Below, piece after piece: positions 31,579 to 39,315 of a stretch of 64,000 bases of DNA. The stretch's first letter is position 1. Each line of letters starts with the position of its first letter. The stretch covers positions 372,001 to 436,000 of the forward strand of contig NZ_WJIE01000005.1 in assembly GCF_009649845.1 (NCBI RefSeq). Reading direction: 5' to 3'. The DNA is from Polyangium spumosum. GTDB taxonomy: Bacteria; Myxococcota_A; Polyangia; Polyangiales; Polyangiaceae. The position numbers were made by a program, and so were the translations under genes. The notes under the pieces were generated by a model. It saw only the letters and a list, made by a program, of their open reading frames with translations. It made no database searches and was not told the DNA's origin.

Positions 31579-32705
31579 TAGAACTTCCTCAATAGCGCGA
31601 GCGACGTGCCGACCATGACCGCAGGTTGTTCTGCGAGGACAGTCTGGCCAACGACGATCCGCGTACCCCGCGAAACCCCAAGGACATCTCCGCTCAGCCG
31701 GAGATCCCATGCGGGGCCAAGGTCGAACGCGACGCCCGCACGTCCACCGAAGCCAGGGCGCAAGAACACCTCCGAGCCACCGCGAAAATAACCGTCGTCA
31801 CCGCTCACCGTAACCACCCCTAAATGCCCGAGCCCGCACCCGAAAACCCATCGCCAGTTCCCGCACAGCCCGAGCAATCCCCCCGCCGTCATCGTGGAGA
31901 TCGGATTCCCCTTGACATCCCCCGCAAGCCATGCCGCCCGCCCCTCCAGCTCCACCGACATGTGCTCATGGAGCCGCAGCCCCCCCGTGATCGACGCGCC
32001 CACCGCAGGCGCCCACGTCGCCGCGCCAAACACCACGACGGGCCCCACGCCGACGAAACCACGCATCGGCTCCTTCTCGGCATTCGCCGCCGGATCGTCG
32101 TACGCGTATGGATTCTCCTGCTTGGGGATATCCCGCTCGACGTAGATACCGAGCGTGCGATCGGCCTTCGCCTTCGTCACTGCCAGCGGGGGCGGGACCG
32201 GGACGACCTCCGCGGCGGGTGAGGCCGCGACCTCTGCGTTCGGCGCGGGGAGGCATATCGATCCGGGCGAAGTCGCCACCTCCTCCGGGGGCGCTGCGAG
32301 GTGCGCAGGCGGCGCCTCGCCGGGCCACGCCCGAGGGCCGAGCAGAAGCAGCACGAGGGTCGCGACGTCATACGCGAGCTCGCGGCACGTCCCCTGCACG
32401 TCGCTCACCCCTCGCCAAGGCTCCGCGCCCTCGATCATCCTCGGCGCCCTGATCTCGGCCTGAAAGCCATTTTTGACTTTCTGGACGTCGACCCTCACGA
32501 CGCCCGGGGCGCCGGGACGGACGACCAGATAACCAAATTCTGCCGCCATCTGGAGCGCAACCTCCTCGGCATCCGGGCACGACGCGTCAGGGGGAGCGTC
32601 GTAGTCGAGGCGAAACACAATCCTGTGCTTCGGCGCGGCGGAGGCGGGAGGAGAGGCGAGGAGCGAGAGGCAGAGGAGCGGGGCGATGGCTCGGGCGCGC
32701 AGCAT
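31578..32705 (-). CDS. Exported outer-membrane-barrel-like protein (paralogue of the 15726 gene)
   Basis: 375 residues from the ATG at 32705. The signal MLRARAIAPLLCLSLLASPP is cleaved near ASAAP. The N-terminal module (about 25-125) carries DASCPDAEEVALQMAAEFG and CRELAYDVATLVLLLLG. This matches the order CPTAEVV then SCAALGEAAALIIAMM in the protein at 15726. After an Ala/Pro linker the C-terminal half (about 210-375) has alternating strands ending LALLRKF, a C-terminal Phe typical of outer-membrane barrels. It probably forms a small barrel with a periplasmic domain. Role unknown. Confidence 0.75.
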   Translation of the reverse strand: MLRARAIAPLLCLSLLASPPASAAPKHRIVFRLDYDAPPDASCPDAEEVALQMAAEFGYLVVRPGAPGVVRVDVQKVKNGFQAEIRAPRMIEGAEPWRGVSDVQGTCRELAYDVATLVLLLLGPRAWPGEAPPAHLAAPPEEVATSPGSICLPAPNAEVAASPAAEVVPVPPPLAVTKAKADRTLGIYVERDIPKQENPYAYDDPAANAEKEPMRGFVGVGPVVVFGAATWAPAVGASITGGLRLHEHMSVELEGRAAWLAGDVKGNPISTMTAGGLLGLCGNWRWVFGCGLGHLGVVTVSGDDGYFRGGSEVFLRPGFGGRAGVAFDLGPAWDLRLSGDVLGVSRGTRIVVGQTVLAEQPAVMVGTSLALLRKF

Positions 32706-32805
32706 GGCGCGGAGAGGATACAGCAATCCGGCAGGAAAAGGTGGAGGCCGACGCGAGCGTCTTCGTGCTACTCGGGTCAGGAGCGCACGCCCGGCGTCGG
32801 CCTCC

Positions 32806-32898
32806 GGGGACAACCCCTACCGGGGACAAACGGAGGTGTCAAGCAAGGGGGACAAACTTTCTGCCCCGGGACCAACCGGGACGGAGGACAACCCCTAC
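32806..32898 (-). promoter_or_regulatory. Clustered GGGGACAA-type motifs upstream of the barrel-protein gene
   Basis: Related short motifs occur at 32806 (GGGGACAAC), 32822 (GGGGACAAA), 32848 (GGGGACAAA) and 32886 (AGGACAAC). The first and last are part of a shared 13-mer, GGACAACCCCTAC. A TTGACA-like box on the minus strand lies at 32842-32837. The cluster sits about 100-190 bp upstream of the ATG at 32705 and could be a set of operator sites. Seen by eye. Confidence 0.3.
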
Positions 32899-33461
32899 TA
32901 CGGCTCGACCCAGGTCCAGACTTTCGAGAAGAGGCAGATGTAGATCGTCGCCTCGCCCATCAACGCCCCGTCCATCGCCACATCCGGCACCAATTCGTTA
33001 CCGAGTTCCGGCGGGATCGTCTGATATCCGGGGTACGTGGCTTCGATCTCCGCGGCGACCACGGCCGGTTTCTCGTCCGGCCCGCCCATATCGTGGATTC
33101 CATAATATGGCCCCAGCAGGCTCACGTGGAAGCTGAGCGAAGCCCTGCTACTGAGGGAGGGAACGGGCTCCAAGTCCTTGGGTCGATAAATGCGGGCCGA
33201 ATAGGCTGGGCTGAGCCACCCCGCTAACAGGTTGATCGATTCGTTTTGAAGGCCGTATCGATCCCCCAGGCGGTCGATCATCGCCTCCCAAGTCGGGTAC
33301 TCCGCGCGCCCGCGATTGGATGCTTCTACGAGGCGGCGGTGCTCCTCGGTGTCGTCGTAGACGGGCTCGCCGGGAGGCACGTGGATGCGCGAGAAGTTAT
33401 GCACCCCCCGCGGGTAGAAGCGGTAGACAATGTCGAACAGTTCAGCGCGAGTTATCGTCAT
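32898..33461 (-). CDS. Hypothetical soluble protein, third gene of an accessory operon
   Basis: 187 residues, no signal peptide. It begins MTITRAELFDIVYRFYPRG and continues with YPTWEAMIDRLGDRYGL and ASLSFHVSLLGPYYGIHDMG. The protein is cytoplasmic-looking, mixed alpha/beta and aromatic-rich, and its start overlaps the stop of the lipoprotein gene by 4 nt. Size, codon use (lower G+C than neighbours) and pairing with a small exported protein resemble immunity proteins of contact or secreted toxin systems. No named immunity family is recognised, so that is only a hypothesis. Confidence 0.75.
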   Translation of the reverse strand: MTITRAELFDIVYRFYPRGVHNFSRIHVPPGEPVYDDTEEHRRLVEASNRGRAEYPTWEAMIDRLGDRYGLQNESINLLAGWLSPAYSARIYRPKDLEPVPSLSSRASLSFHVSLLGPYYGIHDMGGPDEKPAVVAAEIEATYPGYQTIPPELGNELVPDVAMDGALMGEATIYICLFSKVWTWVEP

Positions 33462-34051
33462 TTCTTCACCGCCGAGGCGCCGAGATACGGGTACGTTTCC
33501 TTGAACGCCTTATTCACATTGATGATGAATTTTTCGCAGAAGATACCCGACGGGAGCTCAAAGTTCGTCTCCCGGTCGGCCGCGACCGCCTCCGTGATCT
33601 CGACGCTCAGGTTTGCAGCACGGATTGCCGAAATTTTGCCCATGTGCTCGGTCCGAAGCGGCATTCCGATTGTGAAAGGGCAGTGCCATTGTTTGGCGCC
33701 CTCCTCTCGGAAGTCGTAGAACTCCAGATTGCACTTTGCCTGTTGGTACCCGCCGGGGCCGGGGCCGTCATGGTGGACGGTGGTGACGAACGGGAAGTCC
33801 GACGGCTTGAAGTATACGAACCTCCCCGCCATGCAGGGGTTGGCTTCTCCGCCGCCGCCGTAGTCGAGCGGCGCCCCCCCGGGGAAATCGCCCGAGCTCG
33901 TCGCGCCGACCCCGGCGCCGATCGGGATCGGGCCATCGTCCCCGAAGCCGCCCGACGTGTTGTTGACCCAGCATTCATCCGGGTCAACGGTGTTGCACCC
34001 GGCCACGAGCATCACGAGGAGAGAAGTTATCGAGCCGAACGGCGTACGCAT
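33458..34051 (-). CDS. Small lipoprotein of an accessory operon, unknown function
   Basis: 197 residues from the ATG at 34051. The signal MRTPFGSITSLLVMLVAGC ends at the lipobox Cys. A short Gly/Asp-rich linker (about 30-65) precedes a compact domain with four Cys (ANPCMAGRFVYFKPSDFPF, QAKCNLEFYDF, QWHCPFTIGM, GIFCEKFIINVN). The G+C content is lower than in the surroundings. It sits between a small outer-membrane-like protein gene (22 bp upstream) and the overlapping 187-residue gene. It could be a surface effector or toxin with the downstream gene as its partner; the sequence alone does not show an active site. Confidence 0.75.
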   Translation of the reverse strand: MRTPFGSITSLLVMLVAGCNTVDPDECWVNNTSGGFGDDGPIPIGAGVGATSSGDFPGGAPLDYGGGGEANPCMAGRFVYFKPSDFPFVTTVHHDGPGPGGYQQAKCNLEFYDFREEGAKQWHCPFTIGMPLRTEHMGKISAIRAANLSVEITEAVAADRETNFELPSGIFCEKFIINVNKAFKETYPYLGASAVKK

Positions 34052-34073
34052 GGGGAGCAGCCTTTCTATTTGG

Positions 34074-34646
34074 TCAATGGTGAGATCCGAGCCGAAAGAT
34101 GGGCCCCGCGGAGCAGCGGACCGAGACGCCGCTCCACACGGGAGAGGCGGCGCCCGTGATCCAGGTGGCCGCGCAGTCCACGGAAACGCCGAGGCCTCCC
34201 GAGAGGTACGGGCCGAAGACGTCGAGCCGCGCGCTGGCACCTGGGGCGAGGCCCTGCACCTGGGCGCAGAGCCGCGGGCCGCAGAGCGGGAGCGAGTACG
34301 CCGCGAGGGACAGCCCGGCGCTGACGTTCACGCGCTGCCAGGCGAGACCGCCGCCGACGGTGGTCTCGTTCTTGATCCCGAACCGTCCGCCGTTCGCGCC
34401 GAGGAACGATGCCGTGTCACGTACCACGAAGAACCCGCGCTCACCGCGAAGGCTGAGGCTCGCGCTCGGGCTGATCGCGAACCGCCCGGAGACGATGCCA
34501 GCAGCGAGCACGCCGAAGCCAGTCCCCCCCGAAAACTCGACGTCCGGCTCGGCGCTGGCGCTCTCGCTGAACAAGAGTGGCGCTGCCAGGGTGATCGGAA
34601 ACAGGAACGCCCTGATCCGCCGAAGAAAGCGATGCGCGCCACCCAT
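34074..34646 (-). CDS. Small exported beta-rich protein, first gene of the accessory operon
   Basis: 190 residues, ATG at 34646. A positively charged N-terminus (RFLRRIRAF) and hydrophobic core end in SASAEP, a signal peptidase I site. The mature part is made of short amphipathic strands (FSGGTGFGVLAAGIVSGRFAIS, SLSLRGERGFFVV, GGGLAWQRVNVSAGLSLAAY). It has two Cys pairs and fits a small outer-membrane beta-barrel. It is followed after 22 bp by the lipoprotein gene. Upstream is the 43-bp palindrome array. Confidence 0.72.
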   Translation of the reverse strand: MGGAHRFLRRIRAFLFPITLAAPLLFSESASAEPDVEFSGGTGFGVLAAGIVSGRFAISPSASLSLRGERGFFVVRDTASFLGANGGRFGIKNETTVGGGLAWQRVNVSAGLSLAAYSLPLCGPRLCAQVQGLAPGASARLDVFGPYLSGGLGVSVDCAATWITGAASPVWSGVSVRCSAGPIFRLGSHH

Positions 34647-34768
34647 GCCCCGACCCTCCGCGTCCCGGTGCGTACCCCTCGCCCCAGGTGTAGAGGGCTA
34701 CGAGTGCGCCGATGCCTCGGTCAACCGTCTTCCCGGGCGTTTCCCGCATCCGCGCGCGTCGCCGCCTA

Positions 34769-35248
34769 CCCCGCGAGGGTCGGCCCACGCAAGCGAATGC
34801 GCCTCGGGGCCCCTCGGAGGGTGCCCAAACGCTTCGCCTTGCGCGCCTCCTGCCCTCTGAAGGGTCGCACCACGCGACGTCGAGCGGCGGAGGCGCCCTT
34901 CGAGGGGTCGAAAATGGCTCCGCATTGTGGAATTCATGGCCCCCGGAGGGGCCTTTCGCGGATCCCCTTGCGACGAAGACCCTCCCAGGGCCTCACTCCC
35001 CGCAAGCCGAAGCGGTCCTCGACCCTCCCGGGGTATCCCCCGCCGCAACACGAAGCGTCGAAAGGCCCTCCCGGGGTGCCTCTCGACGGTCCGTCTTCCC
35101 ACGAATCGGCCCCCCGAAGGCTCCGCGCACGCAAGCACGAGCGTCTCCCGATACCCGGCAGGGCAATTCGCACGCAAGGCGACGCGGATGTCGACCCCTC
35201 GAAGGGCTCGGTGCGCGCTTCGGCTCGCGCTCGCGTGGCCCTTCAGGG
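34769..35248. repeat. About 12-unit, roughly 43-bp periodic array of short palindromes
   Basis: Palindromic cores of the type CCCTNNNAGGG occur at 34769, 34810, 34853, 34896, 34940, 34980, 35023, 35066, 35110, 35154, 35195 and 35239. Steps are 41, 43, 43, 44, 40, 43, 43, 44, 44, 41 and 44 bp. Examples are CCCCTCGGAGGG, CCCTTCGAGGGG, CCCTCCCGGGG and CCCCTCGAAGGG. The ~32-bp intervals are divergent, though several contain CGCAAG. One more degenerate core may lie at 34732. It fills the 664-bp gene-free region (34647-35310) downstream of the borosin methyltransferase operon. It is not coding: the period is not a multiple of three and all frames give low-complexity Arg/Pro text. Confidence 0.8.
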
Positions 35249-35310
35249 TGAGGTCACCCGGTCTTGTTTTCGTGTCGCGGTGGGTTCGTCAGGGATCAGG
35301 CCGCGGATCC

Positions 35311-36099
35311 CTACCGGACCGCCATCCCGAGGCGCTTGCAAAGCTCGAGGTCGGGCGTGGGTCGCTCGGAGGCGGGTACGTAGAGGGTGCTCGCCGGGGT
35401 GAGCTGCACCTTGGTGAGGTCGCGAATGGGTACCCAGTCCGCCCTCGGCTTGCAGCCGGGGAAAATGGCGGATTCGTACACGCACACCTCGTGGTCCGGC
35501 GAATAGAAACGGGAGAGGTACTCGACGAAGAGGGGAATCTCGCGCAGCTCGTAGTGCGTACGGCTGTAGTCCATGTGGCCGAAGACGCCCACCTGCCAGA
35601 GAATGAGCACAGCCTTCGGATTGGGGACGAAGCCGGCGGTGACGAACGTCGTGGCCTCGTAGCTCTGGCATCCGGGTGACCCCGGATCGACCCCGAGCTC
35701 GGCGAAGAGGCAATCCTCCGCCGAGATCCCCGGCAACATGAACGCCTCGTAGCCCTGCTTTCGAAGCCTCCGGATGGCCGTGTGCGTGGGATACGCGAAC
35801 ACGCCGGGGTGGCCATAATAAACGGCGCACGTGCGGAGGCCGGCGTGCACGCACTCGATCATGCGCTCGACCATCTTCTCGTACGTCTCGCGGCGGAGCT
35901 TCCCCTCCTCGTAGAACACGGCGAGCGACTCGGCCTTCTCCGGGTTGAGCCGCTGAATGACGCCCTCGGCAACGGGGTCTGTAACCACGTAGAGGACCTT
36001 GTCGGCCCCCTTGATCCAGGCGAGCGCCTCCTGGGTCAAGTGGCCGACCGTCTTGATGCCGCTACCCACGACGACGAGCGAACCTTTTTTGCTGTCCAA
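35311..36099 (-). CDS. Split-borosin-type peptide alpha-N-methyltransferase 1
   Basis: 262 residues of the tetrapyrrole (TP) methylase fold. It begins KGSLVVVGSGI, the SAM-site strand. YYGHPGVFAYPTH lies at 94-106, and FMLPGISAEDCLFAELGVDPG then CQSYEAT follow, blocks shared with borosin methyltransferases (fungal OphMA, Shewanella SonM). Tyr63, Arg69 and Tyr73 in FYEEGKLRRETY align with the catalytic Tyr/Arg/Tyr of OphMA. It should methylate backbone amides of the adjacent precursor using SAM. The start is a TTG with GGAG eight bases upstream, matching the start of copy 2. The precursor gene lies 95 bp upstream. Cobalamin or siroheme methylase is unlikely: no such pathway genes are nearby, and a SonA-like gene is. 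Confidence 0.93.
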   Translation of the reverse strand: MDSKKGSLVVVGSGIKTVGHLTQEALAWIKGADKVLYVVTDPVAEGVIQRLNPEKAESLAVFYEEGKLRRETYEKMVERMIECVHAGLRTCAVYYGHPGVFAYPTHTAIRRLRKQGYEAFMLPGISAEDCLFAELGVDPGSPGCQSYEATTFVTAGFVPNPKAVLILWQVGVFGHMDYSRTHYELREIPLFVEYLSRFYSPDHEVCVYESAIFPGCKPRADWVPIRDLTKVQLTPASTLYVPASERPTPDLELCKRLGMAVR

Positions 36100-36163
36100 G
36101 GACTGTTCTCCGCGGCGTCTCGCTCACGCGCACGCCATCGCTTTTCGAGGAAGGGAGAGGAGA

Positions 36164-36185
36164 GGCGGCTCGGGCCCGAGCCGCC
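36164..36185 (-). promoter_or_regulatory. Perfect 22-bp palindrome between precursor 1 and methyltransferase 1
   Basis: An uninterrupted 22-bp GC-only/GA-type palindrome centred on GGGCCC starts 10 nt after the precursor stop. In the transcript it would fold into a very stable hairpin, followed by a pyrimidine-rich stretch rather than a T-run. It probably lowers read-through or protects the precursor mRNA end, giving more precursor than enzyme. Confidence 0.6.
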
Positions 36186-36194
36186 CGCCTTGCT

Positions 36195-36470
36195 TCAGCT
36201 GGCCTCGCCCGGATCGCCCGGATCGCAATAGAACGGCCACGTTTGGTTCGTGTTCCCGTACGCGCAGCTCGAGAGCCGCTCCGCCGGATCGTACTTCCAG
36301 CCCTTGATATGGGCGAAGATCGCGTCCGGGTTCCCGGTCTGGAGCACGCGCTCGTCCTCCGACGAGAGCTGCGCCGAACGAATGGACGACTGCGGGTCGG
36401 TCAAAAAGACCATGAGCTGGTCGTGGTTCAGCGCGACATCGGTCAGAAAATCTTTCAGACGTGATTCCAT
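36195..36470 (-). CDS. Borosin-type precursor peptide 1
   Basis: 91 residues, with an ATG preceded by AGGAG seven bases upstream. Residues 1-55 (MESRLKDFLTDVAL, VFLTDPQSSI, LSSEDERVLQTG, IFAHI) are a small helical bundle. It matches, without gaps, the N-termini of the two other precursors and resembles the borosin-binding domain of SonA and the clasp region of OphMA. The C-terminal ~35 residues are unrelated to the other two and contain SSCAYGNTNQTWPFYCDP, with Cys69 and Cys82 twelve residues apart. This is the likely core. Methylation sites and cleavage are not predictable from sequence. It is followed by the 22-bp palindrome and methyltransferase 1. Confidence 0.88.
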   Translation of the reverse strand: MESRLKDFLTDVALNHDQLMVFLTDPQSSIRSAQLSSEDERVLQTGNPDAIFAHIKGWKYDPAERLSSCAYGNTNQTWPFYCDPGDPGEAS

Positions 36471-36503
36471 GTTCTCACTCCTCGATTCCTGTGCTCGTCA
36501 TGG

Positions 36504-36531
36504 AGCATCCATCGGATGCCGTTCAGAGCCA
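36504..36531 (-). promoter_or_regulatory. Conserved element upstream of precursor 1
   Basis: AGCATCCATCGG (36504-36515) and CAGAGCCA (36524-36531) on the plus strand recur at 40479-40490 and 40511-40518, upstream of precursor 2. The first box lies 34 bp and 30 bp from the respective start codons. Here it is part of a perfect inverted repeat GCATCC-ATC-GGATGC (36505-36519). It is a candidate operator or leader structure shared by the cassettes. Confidence 0.45.
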
Positions 36532-36636
36532 CACTTCGTCCAGCTAACAGCGTTCCGGTGTTCGACGCAACTAATTTCTAACACGAAGGACCCTCGCGTC
36601 CTGCATCCAGCCAGCGCGGCTGCCATCGAGCCCTCG

Positions 36637-39240
36637 TCAGGGTCCGCGCCGAGGCTCACAACCGAGCGCCTCGACCCGACGCGCCGCGTCGCGCGCCGTG
36701 ATCGAGTCTTTCGCCTCGCCCCAGCGCGAAAGGACGGCCTCGTAGGCCTCGCACGCGAGGCCCTTTTCACCACGCGACTCCCGTGCGGCACCGAGGCGAC
36801 GCTGGTTCTGTAGATAGATGACCGGATCCATCAACATGCCGCAATGGCTCACGGACTGGACGAGGTCGGGCAGGGCCTCGGCCATCTCGCCCGCGAGGAA
36901 ACGGACTTTTCCGCGCTGCGCGGCGGCAAGCCGGTCGCGGTCGTACGGGACGCCGTCCGGGCGCGAGCCGAGGCGAGGCAAGGCCGCGAGCGCCTCGCGG
37001 GCTTCCTCGGGCGTGCTCGCAGGCACGGCATAGGCGTCGTACCATGCGCCGAGCGCCGCGGCCGGGCCCTGCGCGGCGCACCGCGCGACCCAGCCGTCCC
37101 GCCACGCGGCGTGCGCGGCGTCCGAGACCAGGCCGGCCCGATGCGCGGCGTCGCGGAAGGTCGGCTCGGGGTTGCCAAAGCAGCCGGCGGCGCGCGAGCG
37201 GAGGGAGGCGGTCTGCCGCGCGAGGAACGATTGCGCGACGCGGCCCGCCTCCGCGACGCGCCCGAGCTCTTGCAAGAGGAGGACGTGCCTGGCCGCGGGC
37301 TCGGCCTCGTGATCGATGTCGCCGGCGGCGCCCTCGGCGTCCTCTGCGATCTGGAGCGCCCCCTCGAAATCGCCCGTGCCCGCCGCGAAGCCACACGCAA
37401 AGACCACGGCATCACGCTTGTGCCCCGCGGCGCGGAGCTTCTGCGTCGCGATGTCGACGACGAAGCGGACCTCGGCGTCGGGCCGGCCCTGCCCATAAAG
37501 CGCCGCCGCCAGAAAGCCGTGCGCCCGACCGACCTCGGGCTCTCTCGTGATCCAGCTCCGCGCAATGGGTTCGAGGCCCGCGCAGCGGCCCTCCCGGACC
37601 TCCAGGGAGGCTCGCTCGAAGATACAATCAAACGCCGCAGGAGACACATCGAAGCACCGATCGAGCGCGCGCTTGGCGTCGTCGACCCGCCCGAGGGCGA
37701 CGAGGGCGTGCGCCTGCGTCTGCCAGCAATCGGCATAACGATCGTCGAGGGCGAGGCATCGCTCGGTGAGCGCGAGGAGCTCGGCGGGGGGGTGCTGGTC
37801 GAGCGGGGCGAGCTGCCAGTAGACGAGCTCGGCGTCACCCGGATACCGGTCCGAGAGGAGCACGAGCCGGCGGCGCATCTCGACGAAATCGGGCGGGTGG
37901 CGCTGGAGGAATGGCTCCATCGCCTCGAGCAGGGAGCGATCCCGATCGCCGAGCGACGAGCGCAAGAGGAAGGCCCTTCGATAGGCCTCACGCGCGGTGC
38001 CGAGGTCGTCGCCGTCGCTCGCGACCATCGCATACCGGAGGTGCGCGAGCGCGAGCGAGGGATCGGCCTTGCGAGCGCGGTCGAACGCGGCGCGCGCCGT
38101 CGTCCAGGAGGCGTCCCGCAAGGCCTGGACCCCCTCGCGGTACGCAATCCGCGCCTCGGGGCTCTCCGTCGCCGGGAGCGGCAGATCGGTGATGGCGACC
38201 TTCAAAAGCGGCGCGGCCGATCCCGAAGGCGGCGCCTGCGTCCCCTCGCCAGGTTTCTCCCGAAGAAATACCCCCACCACGACGACGAGCGCGGCGAGCG
38301 CGGCGACGACCACGAGCGCGCGGCGGGCGCGAGGCGCGGCGGGCGTCGGCGGGTTTGTCGGCGGGGGCGGCGCGGGGTGGGGCTCCGGGGCCGGCGCGGC
38401 GAGGAAAAGCGCGAGCTCGTCGGCGATCGCATCCATCGAGGGGAATCGAGCGGCGGGGTCTTTCGCGAGCGCGCGCTGGACGAGGGCACGAATGCCCTCG
38501 GGCGCGCGGGTCATGGGCCTGGGCTCGTCGGCGAGGATCGACGCAATGAGGCCCGCAGGCCCCTTGTCCGCGCGAAAAGGGAGCTCGCCCTCGAAGAGCT
38601 CGTGCGCGACGACGCCAAAGGCGAACTGATCGACGCGCGCGTCATACCCCTCCCCCGTGATCTGCTCGGGCGACGTGTATGCCGGTGTGCCTTGAAAGGA
38701 GCTCTCGTTCGTCTCGACCTCGAGCGTGCGCCCCGTGGGATCGACCTCGCGATCGAGGCCACGCGCGATCCCGAAATCGAGCACCTTCACGGCGCCCGCC
38801 GCGCTCACCACGATGTTCTCGGGCTTGACGTCGCGATGCACGAGGCCGGCCTGGTGCGCGGCGGCGAGGGCACGCGCGATGTCATGGAGGACCTGGATCT
38901 TGCGGGGGAGAGGTTCGTCCCGTCCGATGAGCGCGCGCAAGGGTTCGCCCTCGGCGATTTCCATGGCGATGAACGCCGTGCCGTCGAGGTCGCCGACGTC
39001 GTAAATGGCCACGACGCCGGCGTGCGAGAGCCCCGCGGCCGCGCGCGCCTCGCGGAGCATACGCGAGGACTCGCGCGTCCAGGCGTCCTCGGAGAGATCG
39101 GCGTCCTTGCGCAGGACCTTCAGCGCGACCCTGCGGCCGAGGCGGGTGTCGCGGGCGCGATAGACCTCGCCCATGCCGCCCGCGCCGAGGAGTGATTCGA
39201 TGACGTAGCGGCCGAAGGTCTCACCGCCGGAGAACCGCAT
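36637..39240 (-). CDS. Ser/Thr protein kinase with TM segment and repeat domain (kinase 1, borosin cassette)
   Basis: 867 residues. Kinase domain about 10-275: GAGGMGEV at 19-26, Lys41 (VALKVLRK), HRDVKPENI and VLDFGIARG. The activation segment ends YTSPEQI, where the other copies have APEQ. A transmembrane helix lies at about 306-323. A helical TPR-like region runs to the end, opening with an AYREGVQALRDASWTTARAAFDRA block and sharing the AYEAVLSRWG end seen in the sister kinases. It is upstream of precursor 1 and methyltransferase 1 in the same orientation. The 51-bp leader is nearly identical to that of kinase 0. A role in sensing or phosphorylating the peptide system is inferred only from the repeated association. 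Confidence 0.95.
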   Translation of the reverse strand: MRFSGGETFGRYVIESLLGAGGMGEVYRARDTRLGRRVALKVLRKDADLSEDAWTRESSRMLREARAAAGLSHAGVVAIYDVGDLDGTAFIAMEIAEGEPLRALIGRDEPLPRKIQVLHDIARALAAAHQAGLVHRDVKPENIVVSAAGAVKVLDFGIARGLDREVDPTGRTLEVETNESSFQGTPAYTSPEQITGEGYDARVDQFAFGVVAHELFEGELPFRADKGPAGLIASILADEPRPMTRAPEGIRALVQRALAKDPAARFPSMDAIADELALFLAAPAPEPHPAPPPPTNPPTPAAPRARRALVVVAALAALVVVVGVFLREKPGEGTQAPPSGSAAPLLKVAITDLPLPATESPEARIAYREGVQALRDASWTTARAAFDRARKADPSLALAHLRYAMVASDGDDLGTAREAYRRAFLLRSSLGDRDRSLLEAMEPFLQRHPPDFVEMRRRLVLLSDRYPGDAELVYWQLAPLDQHPPAELLALTERCLALDDRYADCWQTQAHALVALGRVDDAKRALDRCFDVSPAAFDCIFERASLEVREGRCAGLEPIARSWITREPEVGRAHGFLAAALYGQGRPDAEVRFVVDIATQKLRAAGHKRDAVVFACGFAAGTGDFEGALQIAEDAEGAAGDIDHEAEPAARHVLLLQELGRVAEAGRVAQSFLARQTASLRSRAAGCFGNPEPTFRDAAHRAGLVSDAAHAAWRDGWVARCAAQGPAAALGAWYDAYAVPASTPEEAREALAALPRLGSRPDGVPYDRDRLAAAQRGKVRFLAGEMAEALPDLVQSVSHCGMLMDPVIYLQNQRRLGAARESRGEKGLACEAYEAVLSRWGEAKDSITARDAARRVEALGCEPRRGP

Positions 39241-39291
39241 GACGGGGACACCGTAACCCGTCCGCGGGCCGGCGCCCAGGGAGGAGGCGCG
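39241..39291 (-). repeat. Duplicated kinase leader, copy B
   Basis: This is the second copy of the 51-bp segment described at 29420-29470, 46 of 51 bases identical, in the same position and orientation relative to the kinase start codon. Confidence 0.75.
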
Positions 39292-39315
39292 TGTTCGTCG
39301 AGCGTCCGTCGAGCG

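Noticed and set aside
34769-35248. CRISPR array
   Set aside because: The repeated core is only 10-12 bp and varies between units, interval lengths are not constant, and no cas genes lie nearby.
34712-35402. Several plus- and minus-strand ORFs across the palindrome array
   Set aside because: All frames give Arg/Pro/Gly-rich text that follows the repeat. The period is not a multiple of three, and no start signals or folds are seen.
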